DNA from: Pseudoips prasinana
Taxonomy: Eukaryota > Arthropoda > Insecta > Lepidoptera > Nolidae
DNA length: 64,000 nucleotides
Assembly (NCBI GenBank): GCA_951640165.1
Contig: OX621242.1
Coordinates: 17,601,501-17,665,500, forward strand
Direction of reading: 5' to 3'
In this document: piece by piece, positions 35,017 through 44,888 of the stretch
Position numbering within the stretch: position 1 is the stretch's first letter
Layout of the letters: each line of letters begins with the position of its first letter
Notes under the pieces: model-generated
What the model was told of the DNA's origin: nothing
Seen by the model: only the letters and a program-made list of their open reading frames with translations
Database searches by the model: none
Made by a program: the position numbers and the translations under genes

Positions 35017-35616
35017 GTAGTTTTATCTATTCAGGAGTACTTCTGTCTTACCGACTTCAAACAGAAAGTTATGACTGTATTTTTTTTATTAGTTTTTATG
35101 AATGCTTTCGAGATGGTCGCATATTATTTTTCAAATCTGTTAATAGTAATAAAATTAAAAGTAGATTTTATGTTTTTTTAAACACAACTTATTTAAACAT
35201 TTGGAGTCGAGGGTCTAATATCCGTACTAATTTTATAACACTAAAAGTGTGTTTGTTGGATGGTAAAATTTGTTGTCATAAAATAAAATTTTACTCGGTT
35301 CTCTTTTTTTAAATCTGTCATTTGTTCTGATTTTGAGGCACTCTCTTCAATTTTGTGATCAATTATTTTTTTACACCAATTAAAAAGCACAATTGAAAGC
35401 AAACTATGTGCACAACGGGACTTAAACTTCCACACTGAGGGAACTTTTAAAATAAAGGAGCTAACTTACACAAAATTCCATTAATTTTAAAGATAGTAGT
35501 AAACTTGTGACGTAATTGTTTGATAAATTTCGAAGCAAATGTAAATAGGTAATAATATCTGCTACTAACACGAGAATTTGTAGTAAGTATTCTTTATATG
35601 GGCATTTAATTCCCGC
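35017..35616. other. AT-rich DNA
   Basis: No feature recognised. Confidence 0.4.
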
Positions 35617-35780
35617 AGCGTGGGCTACAAGATGGGTTAGGATTCCCCAACGATCTTGCAAGGGTCCCGGGAAACCGCTGGATGCGCGCAGCACAAGACC
35701 AGCCATTGTGGAGATCCTTGGGGAAGCCTTTGTTCAACAGTGGACGTTATTCAGCTGATATGATGATGACGATGATTATT
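35617..35780 (+). repeat. RTE-type LINE tail
   Basis: GTGGGCTACAAGATGGGTTA, AACCGCTGGATGCGCGCAGC, CATTGTGGAGATCCTTGGGG and a terminal GCTGATATGATGATGACGAT. Confidence 0.7.
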
Positions 35781-35812
35781 TATATGCTACCACTCTGTAT
35801 CACTGTGTGTAG

Positions 35813-35985
35813 GGGTATAAAGCTTGCGGTTTGGCTTTTGCCCCTGGGAGGACGCGGGTTCGATTAGATTCGATTAGTATGTATATGAATTAATCTTTTA
35901 GTAATAAAAGAAATGTCGTACGAGATCTGGTTGATTGAGAGAATTCCCTCTGTGCCTTGGAAAGCCCATTAAACTCTAATCATAG
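35813..35985 (+). repeat. tRNA-derived SINE, another family
   Basis: Head GTATAAAGCTTGCGGTTTGG with GCGGGTTCGATTAG B-box; body with TTTAGTAATAAAAGAAATG, TTCCCTCTGTGCCTTGGAAA. Confidence 0.55.
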
Positions 35986-36004
35986 TTTTAATGCTAATGA
36001 TATG

Positions 36005-36120
36005 TTAGGGTGCTGCTGATGTGGATAGCCCTAGACCGGCCATAGTAGCCATTTTTGGGAGGTCATAAGCAGTGGATATCTTGCTCCTAACATGGTGATG
36101 ATGATGATAAAGTAGGAACT
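36005..36120 (+). repeat. Decayed RTE-type LINE tail
   Basis: GCCCTAGACCGGCCATAGTA and TTTTTGGGAGG, AGTGGATATC, then GGTGATGATGATGAT. Confidence 0.55.
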
Positions 36121-36457
36121 CTATAGTTAGCCTTTATAAATCGAGTCATTGCAACCAATTAATATATCTCTGGCAATCTGACAGGTTTGCTAACATACAA
36201 AAAGGCTTTGGATTTTAATTAAAATTAAATATTCTGGATCCATGTTTTTTACGAACGATCGCTTCTAGCTATGTTACAACAAAGCCTTTACCCTTTGTAA
36301 GAAATTAATTACTGTGGTTTAGTAGTAACATTCACGTCTATGATTTACATTTCGTAACTAATATTCTTTAGAAAACTGATATAATGGAAGTGCCCAACAG
36401 AAATACGGACTCGGTCTCTTTTTCCAAGTATTCATCTGCCTGCTGCTGCACTCAAAA

Positions 36458-36605
36458 GGAACCAGAGAACTGATATACTACATGTACTACTTTTTTGTAA
36501 ATACATACTTACATAGATAATCACACCAAATATCTGACCTGGGCGAGAATCGAACCCACAAACTGCGGCGCGAAAGGCAAATATGTACCTAACACGCCAA
36601 CTAAA
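36458..36605 (-). repeat. tRNA-derived SINE, family B
   Basis: GTACTACTTTTTTGTAAATA, then GACCTGGGCGAGAATCGAAC and CTGCGGCGCGAAAGGCAAAT, reversed as in 32145. Confidence 0.7.
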
Positions 36606-37636
36606 TTTACCTAAAACTAGAAGATGAATAACCAAAACTTTAATAAGCTCTAGGAACATACCTTATTTTCAGTACATAAGTTGTATCGATTTGACTTGAC
36701 CGATTTGTTATATTATAATACAGAAACCTATCATGAACGAACCACGATTCTAGCGTTGCATATGGGTGTAACATAATCCGGAGCGATTTAATACCTTATA
36801 CTGAAGCAAAGAATAAATGACAATAACATTTGTAATCCAGTAAATATTAAAGTAAGAGTGACAAATAACAAAAGATTAGGTAGATTGATATCGAAATACG
36901 TAATTGTTTTTCGTACTTTGGAGCGATAGTCGAAAACAATTATTCACGAAAATATGTATTTTTATTTGGATTGTTATTTAAAATGTATGCCACTTCTCTG
37001 AATTGAAACTTATGTTTGAATATTATTAAGTCTAATAGTCTTATAGACATCCCGCCATTTCTTGTTTTTTTAGATTAACGTTAAACTACGAAATGTAATT
37101 TCATATAAACATTGGAACGATACATTTTTGAAAAAACGCTTTACAAATTTGAATTCAGATAAAACTAAATAGATGGATGTTGATTGTTTTGTAAACATAG
37201 TTCGTACAGCTGTTTAATTTTGCGAAAAGTTGTGATCATTATTCCATTATAGCTATAAAAATAAATACCACAATTTTATTATAAAATTATTTAGATCGCG
37301 TTATAAAAAAGAGTAAATATTTTTCAATGAAAAACCCAGTAAAACGGAGACCGACATCACCGAAAAGGTAATAAAATAAAATATGCAAACATGGAAATCC
37401 TCTATTGGATATGACATATGTGTAATTTGATTTACTGTTTCAATACAGATTGATTACTCAGATAAAATATTCTGATGTACCTATGTAGACTTTTAGAAAG
37501 GGTATTTGACAGGTCTATAATAAAAAAACAATTATTAAAAAAACTGATTCATTTATAAGGTTTATTAAAGGTTTATATATTAAGTTTTATTTTAGAGGAT
37601 ACTCATTTTGAAAAGTGAAACATGTTAGGAATTTAT
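36606..37636. other. AT-rich DNA
   Basis: About 1 kb without a recognised feature. Confidence 0.45.
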
Positions 37637-37638
37637 TA

Positions 37639-38926
37639 TTAGGTCTTTACCTATGAAATTGCCGTTCTGCAGTACTGGCCATTTCAAATCAAAATAATTT
37701 TTGTTTGGCTAAGAATTCTAATTTCAAATTAATTTTATTTTAAAAACATGGATTCTTTTTTCCAAAAGTAGTCATTTCTTTATTGATTAGTGTTACATTT
37801 TCATCGCATTTCAATCTTTTTCGTCATCATGGATACGTTAAAAATTCGAGTAATTATGGAATATGAGTACCGTCGTGGCAGCAACGCGGCACAAGCGGCA
37901 CGCAACATCAACGACGTTTACGGAGCTAACACTACAAACCAACGCACCACCTGTTATTGGTTTGCTCGCTTCCGTTCTGGAAATTTCGACCTGAAAAATG
38001 AACCTCGCGGTCGTCCGAAGACTTTGGTCGACAATGACGAATTAAAGGCGGTTGTGGAAGCTGATGATACACAATCTACGGCTGAATTAGCAGCAGCTTT
38101 CGACGTTAGCGTCAAAACAATATTGGTCCATTTGCGTCAAATTGGCAAGGTAAAAAAGCTTGACAAATGGGTGCCCCACGAACTCAATGATCGCCAGCGC
38201 GAAGTACGCGTCGAGACGTGCCTTGCACTGCTCAACAGACACACAAATGAAGGAATTTTGAACCGCATTGTTACCTGCGATGAAAAATGGATTCTGTTTG
38301 ATAACCGCAAGCGCTCAGCAAGTTGGTTGGATCCTGGTTCAGCACCTAAACAATGCCCTAAACGAAAACTTACCCCTAGAAAAGTGATGGTCACTGTTTG
38401 GTGGTCTAGCGCCGGTGTGATTCATCACAGCTTCTTACCAAACGGGGTGAGCATTACTGCAGATGTGTACTGTGAAGAACTGAGCACAATGATGGAGAAG
38501 CTGGCGCATCTCCAACCAGCATTGGTCAATCGCTCGTCTCCGCTGCTCCTGCACGACAACGCGCGACCTCATACTGCACAGCAGACGGTCTCCAAGTTGC
38601 AAGAACTGGGGTTGGAAGCTCTCCGTCATCCGCCCTACTCACCAGACCTTGCGCCTACAGACTACTACTTTTTCCAGAATTTGGATAACTTCTTGGCGGG
38701 AAAAAAATTCAATACCCGAGAGGCAGTACAAAATGCCTTTGAAGAATTTGTTGCCTCCCGTCCAGCTGATTTCTTTAAGAAGGGCATCAATAAACTGCCA
38801 CTGCGATGGCAAAGATGCATTGATTGCATGGGTGATTACTTCGATTAATACAAATAAAAAAATTCATGAAAAAAATTCGTTTAAATTTTTTCATACAAAA
38901 CGGCAATTTCATAGGTAAAGACCTAT
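37639..38926 (+). mobile_element. Mariner element 2, complete
   Basis: Inverted repeats of about 28 bp (TTAGGTCTTTACCTATGAAA at the left; the right end reads ATTTCATAGGTAAAGACCTAT, one mismatch near the tip), flanked by TA (37637-37638, 38927-38928). Its 1288-bp length is normal for the family, and one open transposase frame fills most of it. These features suggest a recent insertion that may still be mobile. Confidence 0.9.
37829..38848 (+). CDS. Mariner transposase, intact
   Basis: A 339-codon frame, the usual length for mariner transposase, catalyses cut-and-paste transposition at TA sites. The start is taken as the ATG at 37829 (MDTLKIRVIMEYEYRRG); the frame stays open upstream but that part is within the leader. 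An N-terminal paired helix-turn-helix region includes YWFARFRSGNFDL, GRPKT and AELAAAFDVSVKTI. The WVPHEL block follows, then catalytic Asp in IVTCDEKWILFDN, Asp in LLHDNARPH and Asp in PPYSPDLAPTDYYFF; 34 residues separate the last two, the DD34D signature. No frameshift or missing catalytic residue is seen. The WVPHEL and TTAGGT-type ends recall the cecropia group, the one that gave rise to SETMAR, but the subfamily is inferred. Confidence 0.92.
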   Translation: MDTLKIRVIMEYEYRRGSNAAQAARNINDVYGANTTNQRTTCYWFARFRSGNFDLKNEPRGRPKTLVDNDELKAVVEADDTQSTAELAAAFDVSVKTILVHLRQIGKVKKLDKWVPHELNDRQREVRVETCLALLNRHTNEGILNRIVTCDEKWILFDNRKRSASWLDPGSAPKQCPKRKLTPRKVMVTVWWSSAGVIHHSFLPNGVSITADVYCEELSTMMEKLAHLQPALVNRSSPLLLHDNARPHTAQQTVSKLQELGLEALRHPPYSPDLAPTDYYFFQNLDNFLAGKKFNTREAVQNAFEEFVASRPADFFKKGINKLPLRWQRCIDCMGDYFD

Positions 38927-39127
38927 TATAAAGAAAGTCTCTGCAAAATATGCTTTTAAAATTCCTCCGTAAAGAGCTCGTCAGTGAATTTTTTGCGAAA
39001 GCGGTTAGGCCTGAGGTTTAGGTATCATCGGATAACTTCTAACGTAGTTTTACTACTGTGATATAGGATTAGGTACTTAGTGTTGGGAATAAGTAGCTGC
39101 TATTGGTTTATTATATTTGATTTATTA

Positions 39128-39255
39128 CTAGCTGTGCCCTGCGGTTTTACTTTATAAATTATAGCTTATTGTTAGTCCAGGGTGTCAGTTATCTACATAC
39201 CAAATTTTATTAAAATCGCTCCAGCCGTTTATTGTGATGGCACACAAAACAAATC
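39128..39255 (+). repeat. Partial repeat family I
   Basis: CTAGCTGTGCCCTGCGGTTT, CCAGGGTGTCAGTTATCTAC and ATTTTATTAAAATCGCTCCA match 50772-50960; the tail is missing. Confidence 0.65.
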
Positions 39256-39467
39256 AGTCCCACATGAATAATTAATTCGCTTACAATATCCTAGAACCCT
39301 AAAATTCTACTACCATTATATGCTAAAGTTAAAGCATACAGGACGTTATATGGAGTAAAATTAAGTAATTTAAAGATTGATTTTATATGAAAATACAAAC
39401 TCATGCGCCTAAGCTCTTTAATAAAACAATAAAAAGCATCACAAGAAGTGAATTATAACTTATACTT

Positions 39468-39689
39468 TTTGAGCCGTTTGGGGTAGAAACCTTAGGACAT
39501 TGGGGCCCAAACGCACATTTAATATTTCGGGAAATGGCAAAAAGATTGATCGACGCTTCCCATGATTAGAGGACTGGTCTATAATTCTTGGGTCAGAGGA
39601 TCAGCATTGCCATCCAGCGTAACAATGCGGCCAGCCTTCTGGGCAATTTTCCCATACGCGATGCGGAGGGATTATTCGACGCCTATTAA
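39468..39689 (+). pseudogene. Relic C-terminus of a restriction-like-endonuclease LINE
   Basis: In a single frame, interrupted only by stops at about 39576 and 39591, this encodes PFGVETLGHWGPNAH, REMAKRLIDASHD, GQRISIAIQRNNAASLLGNF and ends at a stop after FDAY. The same block closes the intact ORF at 44889-47804 (PFGVETMGPWGPEAR, KELSKRLIEHSGD, GQRISLAIQRGNVASFLGTL). It is a 5'-truncated, diverged member of that family, in the opposite orientation and 5 kb away. Truncation to the C-terminus plus 3' UTR is what LINE insertion normally leaves. Confidence 0.75.
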
Positions 39690-40321
39690 GGTAAATAGGG
39701 ATTCTGTAGTTATTTTCAAATTTTTAGCTTATAATTTAATTTAATTATTTACTATTGAAAATAAACTTATATGAGTAAAATTATAACGTACCAAAATTTA
39801 ATAATATTAATACTTATGAACATAATCTATGTACCAAGTTATTTAATCTCCTTTTTTGTATTTTATGTCTTTTTAAATAGACACCGTTACGAGCAAAAAA
39901 GCATTTTATTTTATTCTCCATTTCCCTATTATACCTATACATCGTTATCATTTGAATAATTGCTAAGTGGACCAATGGATGGCGCCAATACTATTCGTGA
40001 ATTTGTTAAAAAGAGAATTCGTCAAAGCAAAATTGGCAAAACATTGGCCTTAACCCAGAAAATTCGGTCCGTCAATTAAGTCCTGTCGGATCTAAATGTA
40101 ATATACTATAAAATTTGGAATATGCATGCATGCTATGATTTAAACATTTACACAGTTAATTAAAATTTAATACTATTCCGGTTTACTTGTTATTGAAATA
40201 CTTACGTTATAAAATAATATAAATTAGTTAACCCTTTTTGAGTAGATTTTTTTAATTAATATAATAATTAATATATCGCTATTAATAAATAAATAAATAA
40301 ACCTACCTACTACTTAAGCCT
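39690..40321. other. AT-rich DNA, 3' UTR of the relic and beyond
   Basis: No further feature recognised. Confidence 0.4.
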
Positions 40322-40549
40322 AGTTGGTAGTGCTCCTGCCTACAAAGCTGGTGGTCCTGGGTTCGAATCCCGGTAAGTGCAAATATTTGTGTGATGAACA
40401 CTAATATTTGTTTCTGAGTCATGGATGTTTTCTCTGTATTTAAGTATTTATCAATCTATATAAGTATGTATATCGTCGCCTGGTACCCATAGTACAAGCT
40501 TTGCTTAGTTTGGGGCTAGGATGATCTGAGTGACATTGTCCCTAGATAT
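40322..40549 (+). repeat. tRNA-derived SINE, family A
   Basis: Close copy of 21005-21240 (TTGGTAGTGCTCCTGCCTAC, GGTTCGAATCCCGGTAAGTG, GGTACCCATAGTACAAGCTT). Confidence 0.85.
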
Positions 40550-40552
40550 TAT

Positions 40553-40672
40553 AAATCGCGGGAAGCCGCTGGATGCGGGCAGCACAGGACCGGCTATTGT
40601 GGAGATTCTCGGGGGAGGCCTTTGCCCAGCCGTGGACGTCTTTCGGCTGATATGATGATGATAATGATGATA
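40553..40672 (+). repeat. RTE-type LINE tail
   Basis: Directly after the SINE: GGAAGCCGCTGGATGCGGGC, GGCTATTGTGGAGATTCTCG, CTTTCGGCTGATATGATGAT. Confidence 0.75.
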
Positions 40673-41154
40673 ATTATTGAATAATCTCATCTTTATCAAT
40701 TATTAGTTGAAATCGTTTACTAAATCGAGATATATCAAAATGATGAAGTGATTTTTTTTTTTTTTTCAAATCACGAAAATAACAAAAAAGAATCATGTAA
40801 ATTTTAGTATAGTTATTAGATGTACCAGTGGCAAGAGTTATGATTAAAAATAAAGATTTCATTTTTGCGCAACTTGAGGTACGCGAGAATTGGATGTCAA
40901 TCTATACTCGTTGAATATTTGATTGTGATTCTAATATACAAAGAGTATCAAGTGTGAGACTTAAGAACTTACATTGAGCCAAAATACCTATCAAGTTTAT
41001 GCTCCCGACAGGTGCCGGATACTATACGTATAGTCGATAGAACCTTATTCAGCGGTTACCATTTTAACTACACTGCAAATTTATTGCACTACGTAACGTA
41101 CACAACGAAAAGGACGGCAATAAGAATTTTCACACCATTAGTAAGTAAAGTAAA
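40673..41154. other. AT-rich DNA
   Basis: No feature recognised apart from a T/A run near 40750. Confidence 0.4.
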
Positions 41155-41475
41155 ATTAAAATACTCTTTATTGTACATCATAACTTAAAATAAAATAACT
41201 AAATAAAATTAACATACATTATTTGGGTACAGACGCCAGCACCTCGAGAGACCCCAATGTGTCAAATTTCTTTAATAGATTTTCAACTTTATCACATAAG
41301 TATAAGGTTCACTTTCCATTGGGGAAATTTGACAGATTGGGCTTGCTTGACGTGCTGGCGTCTGTACAAAGGGCGGTCTTATCGCTACTAGTACCACTAG
41401 TTTAGTGTTGTCTTCCAGACAACCAATTATAGAGTGGATAGACGAAGGAAAGGCGAAACAGGGTAGATGTAACAA
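41155..41475 (-). repeat. LINE 3' UTR, family F
   Basis: Reversed relative of 19181-19440: AAATACTCTTTATTGTACAT, GTACAAAGGGCGGTCTTATC, GTTGTCTTCCAGACAACC. An inverted repeat lies inside it: GGGTACAGACGCCAGCACCT at 41225 and GACGTGCTGGCGTCTGTAC at 41350. The small open frames here are not genes. Confidence 0.6.
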
Positions 41476-41694
41476 CAAGTCAACTTAATGTAAAATTAAA
41501 CTAAGGAAAAATAATAAAAAGAATTAAAAAAGGAAATACATAGAAAAATAAAAATGTCAAAAAAGGCGGCTTTACTATGACCTTTATGAAATACCTTATA
41601 GAATAAATTATCGTGCGTATAAGTAAGGTCTCTAGAGCCTTGACAATAACTTGATACGAGCTAGCTAAATATCATTTCTGTAATAAAATGAATT

Positions 41695-41860
41695 TTATAA
41701 ATGTTTTCATACAAGATGTACCTAAATATCTATGTTACTAGAAATAATATCTAATGTATACAACTATATTACTACAAACATGTTCTGACTATTTACAAGC
41801 GCTTTTTTAAAGTCTACGTGAATAAAAACCTTTTTTATTTATTTATTTATTTAGAGCTCA
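41695..41860 (+). repeat. LINE 3' end, family E
   Basis: CATGTTCTGACTATTTACAA, GCGCTTTTTTAAAGTCTACG, TGAATAAAAACC and a TTTATTTATTTATTTA tail. Confidence 0.7.
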
Positions 41861-42074
41861 TCAGTGAGAAGGAAAATGTTGGCCACGCGTGAGTGACACC
41901 ATGTAACTATGTTACAAGCGTTATCGCCAACGGCAACTAGATACTATCAGAATATGGGCTGTATACTTGAAGATTGCGGCAACCTACTCGATAGAATTAA
42001 CCCTACCACTACTCACACACTAGTACTAGTCTAACCATAAGAAATCAGTTGACATACAATTTACAGTCGTTGGT

Positions 42075-42505
42075 TGGTTGGTGTGGTTGGTTAATGCTTG
42101 CCTTCCACAACGCAGGTCGTGGGTTCGATATTTGTGTATATGAACATGTCTGTTCGTCCTGAAGCTTGGTGTAATTATCTTATTATGTATTTACAAAAGA
42201 AAAGTAGTATATTCACAGTAATATTATAAAGGCGAAAGTTTTGTGAGTGTGTGACTGTGTATATTTGTTACTTCTTCACGTCGAAAATACTGAAGCAATT
42301 TTAATAAAATTTGGTATGGAGTTAGCTGACACCCTGGGTTAACACATAGGCTATATATCATTTATAAAGTTTAACACGGATAAATCCGTGCTATCCGTGC
42401 TGCACAGCTAGTGAAATATAACAGTTATCTGGTTTCCATAGACCAAGCTCAGCTTAGTTTGGGATCAGATAGCCGTATGTGAATAATGTTCCAGGATATA
42501 TATTT
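42075..42505 (+). repeat. SINE family B interrupted by repeat I
   Basis: 42080-42218 holds the SINE head and half the body (GGTTAATGCTTGCCTTCCAC, GGTTCGATATTTGTG, ATTTACAAAAGAAAAGTAGT); 42413-42505 holds the other half (GTTATCTGGTTTCCATAGAC, CTTAGTTTGGGATCAGATAG). The sequence between is a separate element. Confidence 0.7.
42219..42412 (-). repeat. Repeat family I inserted in a SINE
   Basis: TAATATTATAAAGGCGAAAG at the left, ACCCTGGGTTAACACATAGG inside and GCTGCACAGCTAG at the right are the reverse of 50772-50960. ATATTCACAG / ATATAACAG on the two sides may be a worn target duplication. Confidence 0.65.
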
Positions 42506-43490
42506 ATTATTAGTTGACACTTTAATGTATTTGTTTACTCATTTCAGTATGTCATCGAAAACTTTTTCACGCAACATTAATGTATGGCAGTAACGGGAGT
42601 TTTCGTAGGACATAACATAATATTAAGGACGTCTCGTATCCAAAAATAGAATGAAGTATGTTACAACGTCACGTAGGGAGGCCAGCACTTAAGAAGTTTT
42701 TTATGACCAGATTTCCCACTTAAATCCTACTGTGAACATAGTGGTAATTTTTTGACAGCAACAAGTAACATAAGTTAGGTATTTTTTTAGGAAAACAACA
42801 CTTAATAGTAAGAAACTTAGGTAGTAAAATCATCAATAGACATTTATTTTATTGTTTTGCTCATAATTATTACAAAGATGAGGATAAGTTTAACCGATTA
42901 CAAAAAGGGGAAGCGTTTATTTTTATCGTTTATGTACATCAATTATATTATTTTCTTTTGTGAATTGATATAAGCAACAAATTAGGTCGCTTTTAATAGG
43001 TTATATGGACAATTTACCGAGTTTACCGATGACGGCAAAAGTAACGCAAAGAACGCGAATGAGTTGTGTGAAGAAATTTGAAGTATTCTTTGAGGTAGAG
43101 AGGAGTAGAGAGATTCTACAGAATACTTTATAGAATGTGACAATGTGAGTTTTCCGACGAACTCATATGTGCAGCCACTTGAATTTTGTGCGATATTCAG
43201 AAACGTAGTCATATTTATGTAAACCAAACGTGAATCGTATGCAAAAGTTTTGAAGTCACCGAACTCCATCAAGTTGCCGTACGTAAAATGAAATGTAGTG
43301 ATGTATATGTTCTTTATTTCATGTAAAATAGAAATCTACTGTCATTAATTATTTAAATGGCTTAGTTACGAACATTCAGACTTTAATATTATATACTTCT
43401 ATTACTAAAACCACCCTTTCCGATACAGGGTGTGTGCTCACTTTGGTTATATTTTGGATTGTGGAGTCCACAGCACAAGAATTTTAATTC
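42506..43490. other. AT-rich DNA
   Basis: No gene recognised; a minus-strand frame of 96 codons (42982-43272) shows no known domain. Confidence 0.4.
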
Positions 43491-43926
43491 CTTAAGAAAA
43501 AAACCGCCCAAGTATGAGTCGGATTCGCCCATGAAGGGTTTCGTAGCAGCAAGTATTTCAATTTATTAAATGAAAGGTAAATTGCAGTTTACGATTTATG
43601 ACGTATTAAAAAAAACTACTTACTAGATCTCGTTCAAACTAATTTTCGTTGTTAGTTTGCATAGTCATGTACATCATATATTTTTTTAGTTTTATCTAGT
43701 TAAATCTGATATTCAGTTTTATGTATGGGGAACCCCTAAAATCATTTTTATTTTTCTATTTTTTTGTGTTCTTAATGCGGTTCACAGAATACATCTACGT
43801 ACCCAGTTTCAACAGTACTGCTCTTATAGTTCCGGAAAAAAGTGCCTGTGACATACTGACGGACAGACAGACATGACGAATCTATAAGGGTTCCGTTTTA
43901 TGCCATTTGGCTACGGAACCCTATAA
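43491..43926 (+). repeat. Lepidopteran repeat ending in a stable hairpin
   Basis: CCCAAGTATGAGTCGGATTC, GCCCATGAAGGGTTTCGTAG, ACTTACTAGATCTCGTTCAA, GACGGACAGACAGACATGAC and a final hairpin GGGTTCCGT / ACGGAACCC (43888-43921). I know this unit as abundant in moths. A 3'-terminal hairpin would fit a Helitron-like element, but no Helitron end motif is certain. Confidence 0.6.
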
Positions 43927-43973
43927 AGGAATTAAATTTACTCATTAGATTGCATACGATTTCGTATGGCATA

Positions 43974-44031
43974 TTCTTTTGGCATTGATTGTTCTTTTGT
44001 ATTTACAAAAGAATAATCAAAGCCAAAAGAA
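43974..44031. repeat. 28-bp inverted repeat, 2-nt loop
   Basis: Left arm starts TTCTTTTGGCATTGATTG; right arm ends AATCAAAGCCAAAAGAA; two mismatches. Confidence 0.85.
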
Positions 44032-44658
44032 GGAAAATATTGTATAATAGTAACGTACCTACTCTTTAGTGTCCACCGTAGGTTCAATGGGCGTGCGATT
44101 TCGGCTAGACAATCTAGACAACATTTTTGAATCTTGAATAGAGCGGACTAATAATTGATAATCCTAAATTAACTTACACAATTAATAATCTAAATGTGAT
44201 AAGATTTAATATAAAATAAAATAGGTATCATACTAAACCTACAAATTGTGTACCTACTACTGAAACAAAGATACTATTTATTTAAAAAATCTTTTCTGTA
44301 GACCCCTTAGAGGAGAAACGTAAGAAACAACGTCAAGAGTTTAGTAGCAGCTCAACATGATTTAGATAACACCCTGTAAGCCACATTAAAAATAGATAGG
44401 CAATTATTATCGGTAGCCAGGTGTAAGCCTGATTTAAAGGGCAATGCTATACAGACGAGAACATAATATTCATACTGGAGAATTACCATATTTATTGAAT
44501 ACTTACTGCGCAAATAAACTTCGCGATACGCCTACTGATAGGTGCCTTTTATCACTTACAGACAAGACACTGAACATATTAATATCCAGTTGACGTTACA
44601 TTGAAAAACATACAAGAATACTAAATTAATATAGTTCTATGTTTTCTGTGTATTTCTC
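44032..44658. other. AT-rich DNA
   Basis: No feature recognised. Confidence 0.4.
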
Positions 44659-44888
44659 TTTTTTTTTTAAATATCATATATGGTATTTATTTACAAATTA
44701 TTTCATTTATAAACATAACTTTATACAAATTGTTTGAGAAATCACTAAAAAATAACTAACTATAAATGTAATAAATAAATTAAAACTATACTAACATAGA
44801 TATTGGAAATAGATTAAAACTACGTACAAACTAAAACTATCATTATAAACTTAAAATAAAAATACTAAATTACAAATAAAAGAATAAC

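Noticed and set aside
41223..41478. Small genes on both strands
   Set aside because: They lie within a LINE 3' UTR copy with an internal inverted repeat.
42982..43272. 96-codon minus-strand gene
   Set aside because: Slightly protein-like, but there are no splice signals, motif or context to support it.
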